From contig CALKXJ010000008.1 in assembly GCA_938003835.1 (NCBI GenBank), forward strand, positions 186,001-250,000: a stretch of DNA of 64,000 bases, read 5' to 3'. The DNA is from an uncultured Bryobacteraceae bacterium (GTDB lineage: Bacteria; Acidobacteriota; Terriglobia; Bryobacterales; Bryobacteraceae). Position numbers and translations under genes: made by a program. The notes beneath the pieces were generated by a model. That model was not told the DNA's origin and made no database searches. It was given only the letters and a program-made list of their open reading frames with translations. Positions 18,563 through 31,771 of this stretch are shown here, one piece after another; within the stretch, counting starts at the first letter, position 1, and each line of letters begins with the position of its first letter.

Positions 18563-19814
18563 GGAGCTGGCGGCGGCGCTGCTCGAGGAATGTCTCCGGG
18601 GCGGGGCCATCTCGACACGCTGGATCGATCAGCTCGCTGAGATGGCCCTGAGTCCTGATGAGGCGACGGCGCGCGAGGCGACCCGAGCGCTGTTTGCCGG
18701 GCTGGTGGAGCCGTTGGCGGACCGTTTCGAGCCGCGGCTGTGCGAAGCCTACGTGAAAGTCTTCAGCCGCGTGCTCGAGCGGGTGGATCCGGCGTGGGAG
18801 GCGCCGGAGCTCGAAGCGCGCTACGAGCGGCTGCGCCGCTTCCGCCACTTCGACGCGACGGCGGGAGTTCCCGAGCGCGTCTATGTGCTCTCGCGGGTGA
18901 CGCTCGGCGCCGATGTCGCTGTCACGAGCGTCATGCTCGATGCGGCGAAGAAACGTTTTCCCGCCGCGGAGATCTACTTCGTGGGAGAGAGGAAGGCGTG
19001 GGAGCTGTTTGCCGGTGACCGGCGCATCGCGCATCTGCCGGTGGTCTACGGGCGGCGCGCGAGCTTGCGGGAGCGGCTCGCGGCGGGCCGGATGCTGCGC
19101 CAGGCGCTGACGGCGAGCGGGGCGATCGTCATCGACCCAGATTCGCGGTTGAGTCAGCTCGGCCTGCTGCCGCTCGCGGAGGAGGAGCGCTACTACTTTT
19201 TCGAGAGCCGGGCCTACGGTGGGCAGGGGGGCGAAAGCCTGTCGCGGCTGGCGATGCGGTGGGTGGCCGAAGTCTTCGGCGTCCCCGACGCGGTCCCCTA
19301 TATCGCGCCCTTGCCCGAAGGCGGGCCGGTCGAGCGGGGGATCGCGGTGAGCCTGGGGGTGGGGGAAAATCCAGCCAAGCGGCTGGCCGATCCCTTCGAG
19401 GAACGGCTGCTGGCCGCCCTGGCGCGCAAGGGGCTGCCGCTGCTGGTGGACCGGGGGGCAGGCGGGGAAGAGGCTGAGCGGGTCGACCGGGCGCTGGCGG
19501 CGGCGGGGCCCGGAAAACGGATCAGGACCTGGGACGGCTCGTTTGCCGGCTTTGCCTGGCGGATCGCCCGGAGCCGTCTGTTCGTGGGCTACGACTCGGC
19601 CGGCCAGCACGTGGCGGCAGCGTGCGGAGTGGCGCGCGTGAGCGTATTTGCGGGCTATCCTTGCGAGCGGATGTTCCTGAGGTGGCAGCCGACGGGGCGG
19701 GGGTTGGCGGAGGTGGTGGCAGCCGAGGGGGTTGACCCCGAGACGGTTCTGGCGCGGGTTCTGGCCGGAGTTGACCGCTGTCTCGGCTGGGAGGGTGAGC
19801 GTGCAAGCTATTGA
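18543..19814 (+). CDS. Glycosyltransferase family 9 (heptosyltransferase-like)
   Basis: 423 residues. The open frame reaches back to 18393 inside mtnP, but the TTG at 18543 has GGAG seven bases upstream and starts just before the homologous part, so translation likely begins 20 bp before the mtnP stop. The C-terminal half shows the GT9 pattern: [21 protein letters not shown] (donor ADP-heptose site equivalent), and [26 protein letters not shown] with the Asp-Ser..His motif. The N-terminal 70 residues are helical and unlike standard GT9. Family members add heptose to lipopolysaccharide core. The pairing with mtnP looks accidental and not functional. Confidence 0.82.
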   Translation: MGSTSPEELAAALLEECLRGGAISTRWIDQLAEMALSPDEATAREATRALFAGLVEPLADRFEPRLCEAYVKVFSRVLERVDPAWEAPELEARYERLRRFRHFDATAGVPERVYVLSRVTLGADVAVTSVMLDAAKKRFPAAEIYFVGERKAWELFAGDRRIAHLPVVYGRRASLRERLAAGRMLRQALTASGAIVIDPDSRLSQLGLLPLAEEERYYFFESRAYGGQGGESLSRLAMRWVAEVFGVPDAVPYIAPLPEGGPVERGIAVSLGVGENPAKRLADPFEERLLAALARKGLPLLVDRGAGGEEAERVDRALAAAGPGKRIRTWDGSFAGFAWRIARSRLFVGYDSAGQHVAAACGVARVSVFAGYPCERMFLRWQPTGRGLAEVVAAEGVDPETVLARVLAGVDRCLGWEGERASY

Positions 19815-19848
19815 AATCAAGGAAGAAACGATTAGGCGTCGGCTGGAC

Positions 19849-19963
19849 TTGCAAAAGCCGGGGAACTTTGTTACGCTACTGTTGAAGCCGCAAACCCGAA
19901 GCAGAACCGGGGCAAGCAAAAAAGCAAAAAAGGCTTGCGCAAGACGTTCGGTTCTGTTATTCT
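19849..19963 (+). promoter_or_regulatory. Tandem promoter candidates of the rRNA operon
   Basis: Two hexamer pairs, each with a 17-base spacer: TTGCAA (19849-19854) with TACGCT (19872-19877), and TTGCGC (19935-19940) with TATTCT (19958-19963). Paired promoters 300-400 bases before 16S are common for rRNA operons. The rest of 19815-20257 has no gene; it is leader RNA. Neither pair is close to consensus at both boxes. Confidence 0.45.
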
Positions 19964-20174
19964 GGTCGATGGCGACAAAAGTTCGGTAGAGGCAGGCAAA
20001 CGGGCTGCGGAGAGTGAGGCAGCCCCGGAGGCCAGCCGCCTCAAGCTCTTTTGAGATTCCCGAGTTTGCCGGTCGGTCCGGCGCGTCGACACTGGCGCAG
20101 CGGAGGGCCGGCTTTCTTCGAGGCCGCCGCAGCCGCACGGTCTTCCGGTAGCGGATCGCCGGGGGCTGCGGAGA

Positions 20175-20186
20175 GATCTTTGACAA
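20175..20186 (+). promoter_or_regulatory. boxA antitermination site, 16S leader
   Basis: GATCTTTGACAA matches the boxA consensus (GCTCTTTAACAA in E. coli), where NusB/NusE and other factors load to stop early termination. An identical 12-base copy precedes 23S at 22286-22297. Confidence 0.7.
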
Positions 20187-20257
20187 TCTGGTTGGACGCA
20201 CGGCTTGATTCGTCAGGACTTCGAGTTTTGATCCGGGCGACCTAAAGCTCCAACGGT

Positions 20258-21784
<1,527 letters not shown>

Positions 21785-21991
21785 AGAGAACGTGGGTGGA
21801 GCCACCTCGGAGCCCGGCCTGCCGGGCCGGTGGCAGCCGTTCCACTCCATTCGTCCGGAGCTCTCTTCTCGAAGGTTCATGCGACAAGCCGAAGGCCGCC
21901 TGCCGGGTGCGGGCGGCCGCGTCCAACCGGCCTCGAACCGCTCGTTCGAAGCTGAGCGCCGGAGGCGCCGGGCGCCGACGGCGGGGCAAAT

Positions 21992-22067
21992 GGGGCTGTA
22001 GCTCAGCTGGGAGAGCGCCTGATTTGCAATCAGGAGGTCGTCGGTTCGATTCCGATCAGCTCCACCA
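21992..22067 (+). tRNA. tRNA-Ala (anticodon TGC)
   Basis: The acceptor GGGGCTG pairs with CAGCTCC, the anticodon loop is TTTGCAA with TGC, the T-arm is GGTTCGATTCC, and CCA is encoded. It lies in the spacer 212 bases after 16S. Confidence 0.97.
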
Positions 22068-22116
22068 GCCTGCCACCCCGGGCGGTGGGACCGGCGGCCG
22101 GAAAAGGGTGCAGGCC

Positions 22117-22193
<77 letters not shown>

Positions 22194-22285
22194 AAGGCGC
22201 TGGGGCAAGGGCCAGCGATCAGCGGCCGGCTTTCCGGGCCAGGAGGCGAGAGCCGGGCGCTGGTGGCTGGAAGGCCGCCGGCGGA

Positions 22286-22297
22286 GATCTTTGACAA
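22286..22297 (+). promoter_or_regulatory. boxA antitermination site, 23S leader
   Basis: A second exact copy of GATCTTTGACAA, 71 bases before the 23S processing stem begins its mature end. The surrounding GACAACTGAATA text is common in bacterial spacers at this place. Confidence 0.7.
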
Positions 22298-22346
22298 CTG
22301 AATATTGACGGGCAACAGCAAGTTGCCGTAGCGCGAACGGACGTGT

Positions 22347-22367
22347 TGTGTCCGGAGTGAATTTTAT

Positions 22368-22375
<8 letters not shown>
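22347..22375 (+). repeat. 23S processing stem, 5' arm
   Basis: The 29 bases here are complementary to 25242-25270 with one mismatch (G at 22355 against T-side), including an unbroken stretch of 19 pairs. This is the long helix that RNase III cuts to release pre-23S rRNA. Confidence 0.85.
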
Positions 22376-25241
<2,866 letters not shown>

Positions 25242-25252
<11 letters not shown>

Positions 25253-25270
25253 AAATTCACTACGGACACA
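25242..25270 (+). repeat. 23S processing stem, 3' arm
   Basis: Reverse complement of 22347-22375 with one mismatch; see the 5' arm. Its outer part extends into the 23S-5S spacer. Confidence 0.85.
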
Positions 25271-25300
25271 GCCTCCAGGCGCCGTCAATATTCAGCAAGT

Positions 25301-25418
<118 letters not shown>

Positions 25419-25430
25419 CCTTAACGAAGG

Positions 25431-25462
25431 GCCCGGCTCAAGCAGCCGGGCTTTTCGTTTTT
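25431..25462 (+). terminator. Intrinsic terminator of the rRNA operon
   Basis: A perfect 8-bp stem GCCCGGCT/AGCCGGGC with a five-base loop CAAGC, followed by TTTTCGTTTTT. It lies 13 bases after 5S. Confidence 0.93.
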
Positions 25463-25478
25463 GAGCCGGTTCGGGGGC

Positions 25479-25484
25479 TATAAT
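25479..25484 (+). promoter_or_regulatory. -10 box of miaB
   Basis: A perfect TATAAT with no clear -35. Transcription would start near 25491, downstream of the in-frame ATG at 25483, which supports the miaB start at 25504. Confidence 0.5.
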
Positions 25485-25503
25485 GGAGTTAACCCGTCTC
25501 TCC

Positions 25504-26835
25504 ATGAAAACCTTCTACATCGAGACGTTCGGCTGCCAGATGAATTTCCACGATTCGGAGAAGGTGGCCGGGACGCTGGCGGCGCTGGGCTATCGTGAGG
25601 TCAGCCGGCCGGAGCAAGCCGACCTGGTGCTCTACAATACGTGCAGCATCCGCGACAAGGCCGAGCAGAAGGTGTTCAGCCGGCTGCGGGAGCACCGCAG
25701 GGAGGGCGGCAACGGCAAGCGCTTCGGCGTGCTGGGCTGCGTGGCGCAGCAGGAGGGCGAGCGGGTTTTCGAGCGGGCGCCGCACGTGTCGCTGGTCTGC
25801 GGTTCGGCCAGCTACGGCAGGCTCGCCGAACTGGTGGCGCGCCTGGAGGCTGGAGAACGCCGCGTAACGGGGCTCGAACTCGATGCGGAATCGACCTTCG
25901 AGACCCCTTACACGCGACGGGAGAACCCGTACCGCGCCTACATCACGATCATCGAGGGTTGCGACAAGAGTTGTGCCTACTGCGTCGTGCCGTTTACGCG
26001 CGGGCCGGAACGCAGCCGGATGAGCGGGGCGATCCTCGAGGAAGCGCGGCGCCTGGCCGGGGAGGGCTACACGGAGATTCAGCTCCTCGGGCAGAACGTC
26101 ACCCGCTACCGGGATCCTTCGCCGGCCGGCTGGGATTTCGCCACGCTGCTCGGGCGTGTGGCCGAGATCGAGGGTATCCGGCGCGTGCGCTTCATGACGT
26201 CGCATCCCCGGGATTTTGTTGCCGAGATCGTGCGCGCCATCGACGCCAACGAGCGCCTGTGCAATCACGTGCACCTGCCGGTGCAGTCCGGTTCGACGCG
26301 CGTGTTACGCCGCATGCAGCGGCTGTACGACCGCGAGGAGTACCTCGAGCGAATCGCCTGGATCAAGGCGGCGCGGCGGCGCATTGCCATCACCACGGAC
26401 ATCATCGTAGGATTTCCGGGTGAGACCGAGCAGGACTTCGAGGAGACGCTGAGGCTGCTCGACGAGGTCGAGTACGACGCGCTTTTCAGCTTCAAATACT
26501 CGCCGCGGCCGAACACGGCGGCACTCGCGCTGGACGGCCAAGTGCCCGAGGAAGAAAAGAGCCGGCGCCTCGTAATCCTCCAGGAGAAGCAGCGCTCGAT
26601 TCAGCTCCGGCGCAACGCCCGGCTGGTGGGCGAGCGGCAGGAGGTGCTGGTGGAGCGCTACAACCCGGCCACCGGCCAGTGGGTCGGTCACTCGGCCGAG
26701 AACCGCACGGTGAACTTCACCAGTCCGGGCGGAGCAGCCGATGCTCTTGGCGGGCGCTACGTCGCCGTCCGGATCACGCGCGCCGGGCCGAACTCTCTGG
26801 TGGGAGAATGGAGGGGAGAAGCGGAAGGACGCTAG
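25504..26835 (+). CDS. miaB: tRNA-2-methylthio-N6-dimethylallyladenosine synthase
   Basis: 443 residues from the ATG at 25504. Three domains: UPF0004 N-terminal with FYIETFGCQMN, VLYNTCSIRDKAEQK and VLGCVAQQEG (three Cys for the auxiliary 4Fe-4S cluster), radical SAM core with CDKSCAYCVVPFTRGPERSR, and a C-terminal TRAM domain for RNA binding. It adds a methylthio group to i6A37 of tRNAs that read codons beginning with U. GRENPYR-type spacing and the RSR after the cluster favour MiaB over RimO or MtaB. An in-frame ATG at 25483 is part of the -10 region and unlikely to be used. It is the first gene behind the rRNA operon terminator. Confidence 0.95.
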   Translation: MKTFYIETFGCQMNFHDSEKVAGTLAALGYREVSRPEQADLVLYNTCSIRDKAEQKVFSRLREHRREGGNGKRFGVLGCVAQQEGERVFERAPHVSLVCGSASYGRLAELVARLEAGERRVTGLELDAESTFETPYTRRENPYRAYITIIEGCDKSCAYCVVPFTRGPERSRMSGAILEEARRLAGEGYTEIQLLGQNVTRYRDPSPAGWDFATLLGRVAEIEGIRRVRFMTSHPRDFVAEIVRAIDANERLCNHVHLPVQSGSTRVLRRMQRLYDREEYLERIAWIKAARRRIAITTDIIVGFPGETEQDFEETLRLLDEVEYDALFSFKYSPRPNTAALALDGQVPEEEKSRRLVILQEKQRSIQLRRNARLVGERQEVLVERYNPATGQWVGHSAENRTVNFTSPGGAADALGGRYVAVRITRAGPNSLVGEWRGEAEGR

Positions 26836-26844
26836 GGGGACGGA

Positions 26845-27330
26845 ATGGAAATCGAAATGAAGATCCGGGGCCTGATGATGGACCCGGTGACGAACATGCC
26901 GATCGTCATCCTCAAGGATGTCAACGGCAGCGCCATCCTGCCCATCTGGGTAGGCATCTATGAGGCCAATGCGATTGCGCTCGAGATCGAGAAGGTCACC
27001 ACGCCCCGGCCGATGACGCACGATCTGATCAAGACGCTGCTGGTGGGGCTGAACGCCACGGTGCGCAAGGTGGTGGTCAACGAGCTCAAGGAGGACACCT
27101 TCTACGCCATGATCTGGCTGGAGCGCAACGGCGAGCTGATCAGCGTCGACAGCCGGCCAAGCGACGCCCTGGCGGTGGCGCTGCGCACGGATTGTCCGAT
27201 CTATGTGGAGGACTCGGTGCTGCAATCCTCGAAGATGGCGGGCACCGTCTCCGACAAGGTGAATAACGAAGAGCTGCGCCGATGGCTCGAGGGGCTCAAC
27301 GACGAGGATCTCGGGCGCTACAAGATGTGA
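26845..27330 (+). CDS. Bifunctional nuclease family protein (DUF151)
   Basis: 161 residues, ATG with AGGGGGACGG upstream. The text MKIRGLMMDPVTNMPIVILKD, LPIWVGIYEANAIALEIE and RPSDALAVALRTDCPIYV covers the whole BFN/DUF151 domain. Proteins of this family have been reported to have DNase and RNase activity, and occur widely in Thermotogae, Actinobacteria and Acidobacteria, often beside miaB as here. It follows miaB by 9 bp, in the same operon. Cytoplasmic; physiological substrate unknown. Confidence 0.92.
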   Translation: MEIEMKIRGLMMDPVTNMPIVILKDVNGSAILPIWVGIYEANAIALEIEKVTTPRPMTHDLIKTLLVGLNATVRKVVVNELKEDTFYAMIWLERNGELISVDSRPSDALAVALRTDCPIYVEDSVLQSSKMAGTVSDKVNNEELRRWLEGLNDEDLGRYKM

Positions 27331-27345
27331 GCCGGCCGGAGTCCG

Positions 27346-27657
27346 ATGAGTGAGGAGCTGGAGAGGCTGGAGGCCGCCCGCATCCGCATTGTGACCGTCT
27401 CGCCGACCGGCAGCCACTACGTCATGGCGCGGGAGGGCTTCGCGGCGCTCGTCGAGCGCACGGAGAGCGGTTTCGGCCAGATCGGGAGCGCGGGGCTGGT
27501 CACGGAGCGGGGCCTGGCGGTGCTCATCTGGCGCGGCGAGGAGCCGTATTTTGTAGCCAAGAGTTATGAGCGCCGGGCCGAAGCCGCCGAAGTGGCCGCT
27601 CTCCGTGAATTCGCGCGAGATCTCGAAGGCGCCCTGCGGCGTGGCTCTCAGGCGTAA
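27346..27657 (+). CDS. Small conserved-looking protein of unknown function
   Basis: 103 residues, 15 bp after the DUF151 gene and so third in the miaB operon. The start is MSEELERLEAARIRIVTVSP and the middle MAREGFAALVERTESGFGQIGSAGLVTERGLAVLIW predicts a small alpha/beta domain; the end is a charged helix. No catalytic motif, signal peptide or membrane segment is seen. Its last 10 bases overlap the end of the convergent FAD oxidoreductase gene. Codon use is like its neighbours, so I consider it real. Confidence 0.7.
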   Translation: MSEELERLEAARIRIVTVSPTGSHYVMAREGFAALVERTESGFGQIGSAGLVTERGLAVLIWRGEEPYFVAKSYERRAEAAEVAALREFARDLEGALRRGSQA

Positions 27658-29606
27658 CAGCGGACTTCGAAGACCCGGGCATAGTCGTCGCCGTTCGTCG
27701 CCATGATGTGGATGCGCACGGCCACAACTTCGGCGGGTTCGAAGCGGTGCCGGCGCAGTCGCTGATAGTTGCCCGTGACGGCGACGGCGGTTTCGTAATC
27801 GTCGCGCCCGGCGCGGCGCAGCGCCACCGTGTAGTCCCGCACGGTCTCCGGTTGAGGCGCGCGGATGATGCCCTGGTTGACGCTTTGCGCCGCGCTGAGC
27901 GTGAGTTCGCGCTCGAAGCCGGTGTCGAAGGTGATCTGAAGCTCGCTGATACGCTGCGGGCGCTCCCAGGCGAGTTCCAGCCAGACGCCACCGTCCCGCA
28001 TGCGGGCGGCCCAGTGGTGAATCTGCTTGCCTTCCTTCGAGGGATAATCCCGCAGGTGGCCGTCCAGCACGCAGGCCGCGGGTGCGGCCGCGTGTTCATC
28101 GGAGGCGCGCACGCGCGCCCGGCGGGCCACGTCGCGCGGATCCTCATTGACGCGGTTCCTGATCGTCTGGTCATCGCGCAGGAGCTGCTGCTGAAGGTGC
28201 GCGAGCAGGCTCTTGTCCTCGTAGATGTGACGGGGCAAGACGCCGCGTTCGACGCACAGAGCGGCGGCCGTGCCTGCCGCTTGCCCCACGACGGCGCAGG
28301 TCGCCATCACGCGCGTGGAGGTGAAGGCGACGTGCGAGCAACTGATGTTTCTTCCGGCCATCATCAGGTTGGCGATGTTCCGGCTGTAGAGCGCGCGGAG
28401 CGGAATGTTGTAGACCTCGGCGGTGCGAATCGCGCGGTTGGGCGCGAGGTCGGTCCGGTCAAAGCCTTCGGGCGGGTGATCGTCCATAGGCCAGCCGCCG
28501 ATGGCGACGGCATCCTCGATGTCGCCCCGTTCGAGATCGTGCTGGGTGAGGATGTAGTCGCCGACCAGGCGCCGGCTGCCGCGCTTGCCGGGGAGGAAGC
28601 CCACCCAATCCAGGGCCCAATTGGCGCTCGTGGGGTGGTCGCCCGAGTTCTTGATGTAATCCCAGACGCCCATGACGATGGACAAGAGCTCGAAGCGGAT
28701 GCGTTGCTGGTTGTGAATCGTGTCCCGGTCGCCTCCCCAGGCGATCCACCAGTAGCCGTAGTCCCAGGATCGGATGGGGCGAAAGCGCAGGTGCTCGCTG
28801 GTCACCTTCCGAGCCCAACGAGGCGGGCGGAACGGCATCGGCCGGCCGTAGTCGCGGGCGGTGAAGAGGATGCTCGAGCCGAGCGTGAGGTCGTCGGCCT
28901 GCTCGGGGGCGAGCGATTCGCCGAACTCGGCCCGCGCCTCGCGTCCGGTGCGCATTTCGGCGCCGGCCTCCAGTCCCAGGCGGCTGTCGCCGGTGGCGTC
29001 GATAAAGATGCGGGCGCGAATCCGGTAGAGATGCTCGGTGGAGTCCGAGCGGACCATCACCCGGTCGATGCGGTCGCCCTCGCGGTGCGCGGCAAAGAGG
29101 GTGCTGTCGAGCAGCAAGGTGATGTTCGGTTCGCTCACCACCTTGTCGTACAGGAGCAGATCCCACAGCTCGAAGGACCGCTGGGGGTTGTTGACGGCGT
29201 CCTCCAGGCGCAGCTCTTCGATGATGCCGCTCTCGCGCCAGCCGGGGCGTCCCTTGTGGCAGGAGGCGCCGACGACGTGCATCTTCACTTCGCTCGAGGA
29301 ATTGCCGCCGAGCCGCGAGCGGTCCTGGACCAGGACCACACGCGCGCCGTGGCGGGCCGCGGCGACAGCGGCGCAGACTCCGGCCAGACCGCCGCCGGCG
29401 ACGAGAACGTCGGTCTGGAGCTCGACGAGCCGCATGTGGGGTTCGGCAGGAATCTCACCCGGCCGGATTCCCGCCGGCGCCAAGCTCTGAAGAGCCTCGC
29501 TGATGTCGGCCGCCGACGGTTCCGGGCGAGGGGGGAGCTGGTCGGCAAAGACCGCTAGGGCGTAAGGGCCCAGGCCGAAACCGGTCAACCAGTCACGCCG
29601 CCGCAT
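27648..29606 (-). CDS. FAD-dependent oxidoreductase with C-terminal carbohydrate-binding-like domain
   Basis: 652 residues from the ATG at 29606, which has GGAGG close upstream; the frame extends to 29693 without homology. The N terminus MRRRDWLTGFGLGPYALAVFA looks like an export signal with twin Arg. The FAD motif DVLVAGGGLAGVCAAVAAARHGARVVLVQDRSRLGGNSSSE, given in parts, lies around residue 55-95, and the family MMAGRNISCSHVAFTSTRVMATCAVVGQAAG, also in parts, closes the flavin domain near residue 440. The last 150 residues (ARMRDGGVWLELAW..) resemble a discoidin/F5-8 type C sheet. Members of this PF12831-type group are thought to act on sugars or glycosides in Planctomycetes and Acidobacteria, but substrates are unknown. 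Confidence 0.82.
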   Translation of the reverse strand: MRRRDWLTGFGLGPYALAVFADQLPPRPEPSAADISEALQSLAPAGIRPGEIPAEPHMRLVELQTDVLVAGGGLAGVCAAVAAARHGARVVLVQDRSRLGGNSSSEVKMHVVGASCHKGRPGWRESGIIEELRLEDAVNNPQRSFELWDLLLYDKVVSEPNITLLLDSTLFAAHREGDRIDRVMVRSDSTEHLYRIRARIFIDATGDSRLGLEAGAEMRTGREARAEFGESLAPEQADDLTLGSSILFTARDYGRPMPFRPPRWARKVTSEHLRFRPIRSWDYGYWWIAWGGDRDTIHNQQRIRFELLSIVMGVWDYIKNSGDHPTSANWALDWVGFLPGKRGSRRLVGDYILTQHDLERGDIEDAVAIGGWPMDDHPPEGFDRTDLAPNRAIRTAEVYNIPLRALYSRNIANLMMAGRNISCSHVAFTSTRVMATCAVVGQAAGTAAALCVERGVLPRHIYEDKSLLAHLQQQLLRDDQTIRNRVNEDPRDVARRARVRASDEHAAAPAACVLDGHLRDYPSKEGKQIHHWAARMRDGGVWLELAWERPQRISELQITFDTGFERELTLSAAQSVNQGIIRAPQPETVRDYTVALRRAGRDDYETAVAVTGNYQRLRRHRFEPAEVVAVRIHIMATNGDDYARVFEVRCYA

Positions 29607-29672
29607 AGACCTCCATGGTAGTCCACCCGATGATAGCTGGCCGGAATTCCGATTACAAGGCGACACGCCTGT

Positions 29673-29678
29673 TATAAT
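29673..29678 (+). promoter_or_regulatory. -10 box of gmd-fcl
   Basis: A perfect TATAAT, with transcription expected near 29685 and the gmd ATG at 29705. The -35 region is poor. Confidence 0.5.
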
Positions 29679-29704
29679 CCGGCTGAAGTTCACCTACCGC
29701 GACG

Positions 29705-30745
29705 ATGAGGACGGCTCTCATCACCGGCATAACGGGTCAGGACGGCTCCTACCTGGCGCGCCTGCTTCTCGAGAAAGGCTACGTCGTCCACGGGATCATC
29801 CGCCGCGCCTCGACCTTCAATACCGACCGGATCGACGAGCTGTACCGGGATCCGCACGAGCCGGGCGTGCGCCTGTTCCTGCATTACGGCGACATGGCCG
29901 ACGGGGCGAGTCTCCGGCGGGTGCTCGAGCGAGTGGCCCCGGATGAAATCTACAATCTGGCGGCGCAGTCGCACGTCAAGGTCTCCTTCGAGCAGCCGGA
30001 GTATACGGCCGACGCAGTGGCGCTCGGAACGCTGCGGCTGCTCGAGGCCTTCCGGCAGTATGTCGAGACGACCGGCAAGCAGGTGCGTTTCTATCAGGCC
30101 GGCTCTTCAGAGATGTTCGGCGCCTCACCACCGCCGCAAAACGAGGCGACTCCGTTTTCTCCGCGGAGCCCCTATGCGGTATCGAAGGTCGCGGCGCATT
30201 GGTATGCGGTCAATTACCGGGAGGCTTACAATCTCTTCATCGCCAACGGCATCCTGTTCAATCACGAGTCGCCCCAGCGCGGCGAGACCTTCGTGACGCG
30301 CAAGATCACGCGGGCGGTCGGGCGGATCAAGTACGGCCTGCAAAGCAAGCTCTATCTGGGAAACCTGGAGGCGCGGCGCGACTGGGGCTTCGCCGGCGAC
30401 TACGTGGAGGCGATGTGGCGCATGCTCCAGCAGCCGGCCCCGGACGATTACGTGATCGCCACCGGCGAGGCGCACACCGTGAGGGAGTTCGCCGAGGAGG
30501 CGTTCGGGCTGGTCGGGCTGGACTGGAGGCGTCACGTGGAGCTCGACCCGCGCTACCTGCGCCCCACCGAGGTGGATGCGCTTCTCGGCGACGCTTCGAA
30601 AGCCCGGCGGCTGCTGGGCTGGCAGCCCACCGTCGGCTTCAAGGAGCTGGTGCGCATGATGGTGGAGCATGACCTGGAGCTGGCGCGGCGCGAGGCAATG
30701 CTCAAGGCCAGCGGCTTTCCGGTGACGCCTGGGGGCAGGATGTGA
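29705..30745 (+). CDS. gmd: GDP-mannose 4,6-dehydratase
   Basis: 346 residues. Extended SDR enzyme with [20 protein letters not shown], the [12 protein letters not shown] substrate loop, [14 protein letters not shown] and the catalytic [12 protein letters not shown] (Tyr/Lys). [20 protein letters not shown] is diagnostic of GMD. It turns GDP-D-mannose into GDP-4-keto-6-deoxy-D-mannose with bound NADP. The next gene completes GDP-L-fucose synthesis and overlaps by 4 bp (ATGTGA arrangement), so the two are coupled. No GDP-mannose synthesis or fucosyltransferase gene is close. Confidence 0.96.
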   Translation: MRTALITGITGQDGSYLARLLLEKGYVVHGIIRRASTFNTDRIDELYRDPHEPGVRLFLHYGDMADGASLRRVLERVAPDEIYNLAAQSHVKVSFEQPEYTADAVALGTLRLLEAFRQYVETTGKQVRFYQAGSSEMFGASPPPQNEATPFSPRSPYAVSKVAAHWYAVNYREAYNLFIANGILFNHESPQRGETFVTRKITRAVGRIKYGLQSKLYLGNLEARRDWGFAGDYVEAMWRMLQQPAPDDYVIATGEAHTVREFAEEAFGLVGLDWRRHVELDPRYLRPTEVDALLGDASKARRLLGWQPTVGFKELVRMMVEHDLELARREAMLKASGFPVTPGGRM

Positions 30746-31692
30746 ACCCGGACTCGCGCATCTATGTGGCGGGGCACCGCGGCCTGGTCGGCTCCGCACT
30801 CTGCCGCCGGCTGGAGCGGGCGGGCTTCCGCAACCTGATCGTCCGGACGCGCCAGGAGCTGGATCTGCTCTCGCAGTCCCAAGTGGAGCGCTTCTTTGCC
30901 GAGCAGCGTCCGGAATATGTCTTTCTGGCCGCGGCGCGCGTGGGCGGCATTCAAGCCAACCGGACGCGGCCGGCCGAGTTCATCTACGAGAACCTGGCGA
31001 TCGAGGTGCACGTCATTCACGCCGCGTGCCGCTGGGGGGTCAGAAAGCTGCTCTTCTTGGGTTCCTCGTGCATCTATCCGAGGCTGGCGCCTCAGCCGAT
31101 TCCCGAGTCGGCGCTGCTTGCCGGTCCGCTCGAGCCCACCAACGAGCCCTATGCCGTCGCCAAGATCGCAGGGGTGAAGATGTGCCAGGCTTACCGGCGC
31201 CAGTATGGCTTCGACGCCATTTCGCTGATGCCGACCAACCTTTACGGGCCGGGAGACAACTTTGATCTCGAGACCGCCCACGTGCTTGCCGCGCTGATTC
31301 GCCGGTTCGACGAGGCGCGCGAGCAGGGCAAGGATTCGGTGACGCTCTGGGGCACGGGCACGCCCCGACGCGAATTTCTCCATGTGGACGATCTGGCCGA
31401 TGCGGCGCTCTTCCTGATGGAGCGATACACGGGCGAGGAGATCATCAACGTGGGCTGCGGCGAGGATCTCACGATAGCCGAACTGGCGCGCCTGGTGGCG
31501 GAGATCGTCGGCTACCGCGGGGAAATCCTCTTCGACCGATCGATGCCCGACGGCACGCCGCGTAAGCTGCTGGACGTCTCACGCCTGTTTGCGCTCGGCT
31601 GGCGTCCGAGGATCGGGCTGCGGGAAGGAATTACCGAGACCTGGCGCTGGTGGCGGGAGCACGGCCGCGGCGCGCCAATGGCGCGGACCTGA
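30742..31692 (+). CDS. fcl: GDP-L-fucose synthase
   Basis: 316 residues, GTG start overlapping the gmd stop. [21 protein letters not shown] is the NADP motif; [39 protein letters not shown], in pieces, carries the Ser, Cys, Tyr and Lys of the epimerase/reductase site, and [18 protein letters not shown] is typical of WcaG/Fcl. It converts the gmd product to GDP-L-fucose in two epimerisations and a reduction with NADPH. Together they supply fucose for cell-surface glycans. Confidence 0.95.
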   Translation: MNPDSRIYVAGHRGLVGSALCRRLERAGFRNLIVRTRQELDLLSQSQVERFFAEQRPEYVFLAAARVGGIQANRTRPAEFIYENLAIEVHVIHAACRWGVRKLLFLGSSCIYPRLAPQPIPESALLAGPLEPTNEPYAVAKIAGVKMCQAYRRQYGFDAISLMPTNLYGPGDNFDLETAHVLAALIRRFDEAREQGKDSVTLWGTGTPRREFLHVDDLADAALFLMERYTGEEIINVGCGEDLTIAELARLVAEIVGYRGEILFDRSMPDGTPRKLLDVSRLFALGWRPRIGLREGITETWRWWREHGRGAPMART

Positions 31693-31705
31693 TCCTGGCA
31701 GCCAG

Positions 31706-31711
31706 TATAAT
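31706..31711 (+). promoter_or_regulatory. -10 box for Gfo/Idh-hemerythrin-purC-cvpA
   Basis: A perfect TATAAT, 14 bp after fcl. Transcription would start near 31718, leaving a 54-base leader with GGGAGGT six bases before the GTG at 31772. No strong -35. Confidence 0.5.
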
Positions 31712-31771
31712 GAGACACGAGCCGGGGCCGTCTTCGCCCAGCGAAGACCGCGCCGGCCGGGAGGTCAGCTC

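Noticed and set aside
20180-20205. TTGACA before 16S read as a -35 promoter box
   Set aside because: No -10 lies 16-18 bases downstream, and the same 12-base text precedes 23S, so boxA is the better reading.
31589-31771. Upstream part of the open frame before the Gfo/Idh gene
   Set aside because: It lies in fcl and its leader; the GTG at 31772 has GGGAGGT and starts right at the Tat signal.
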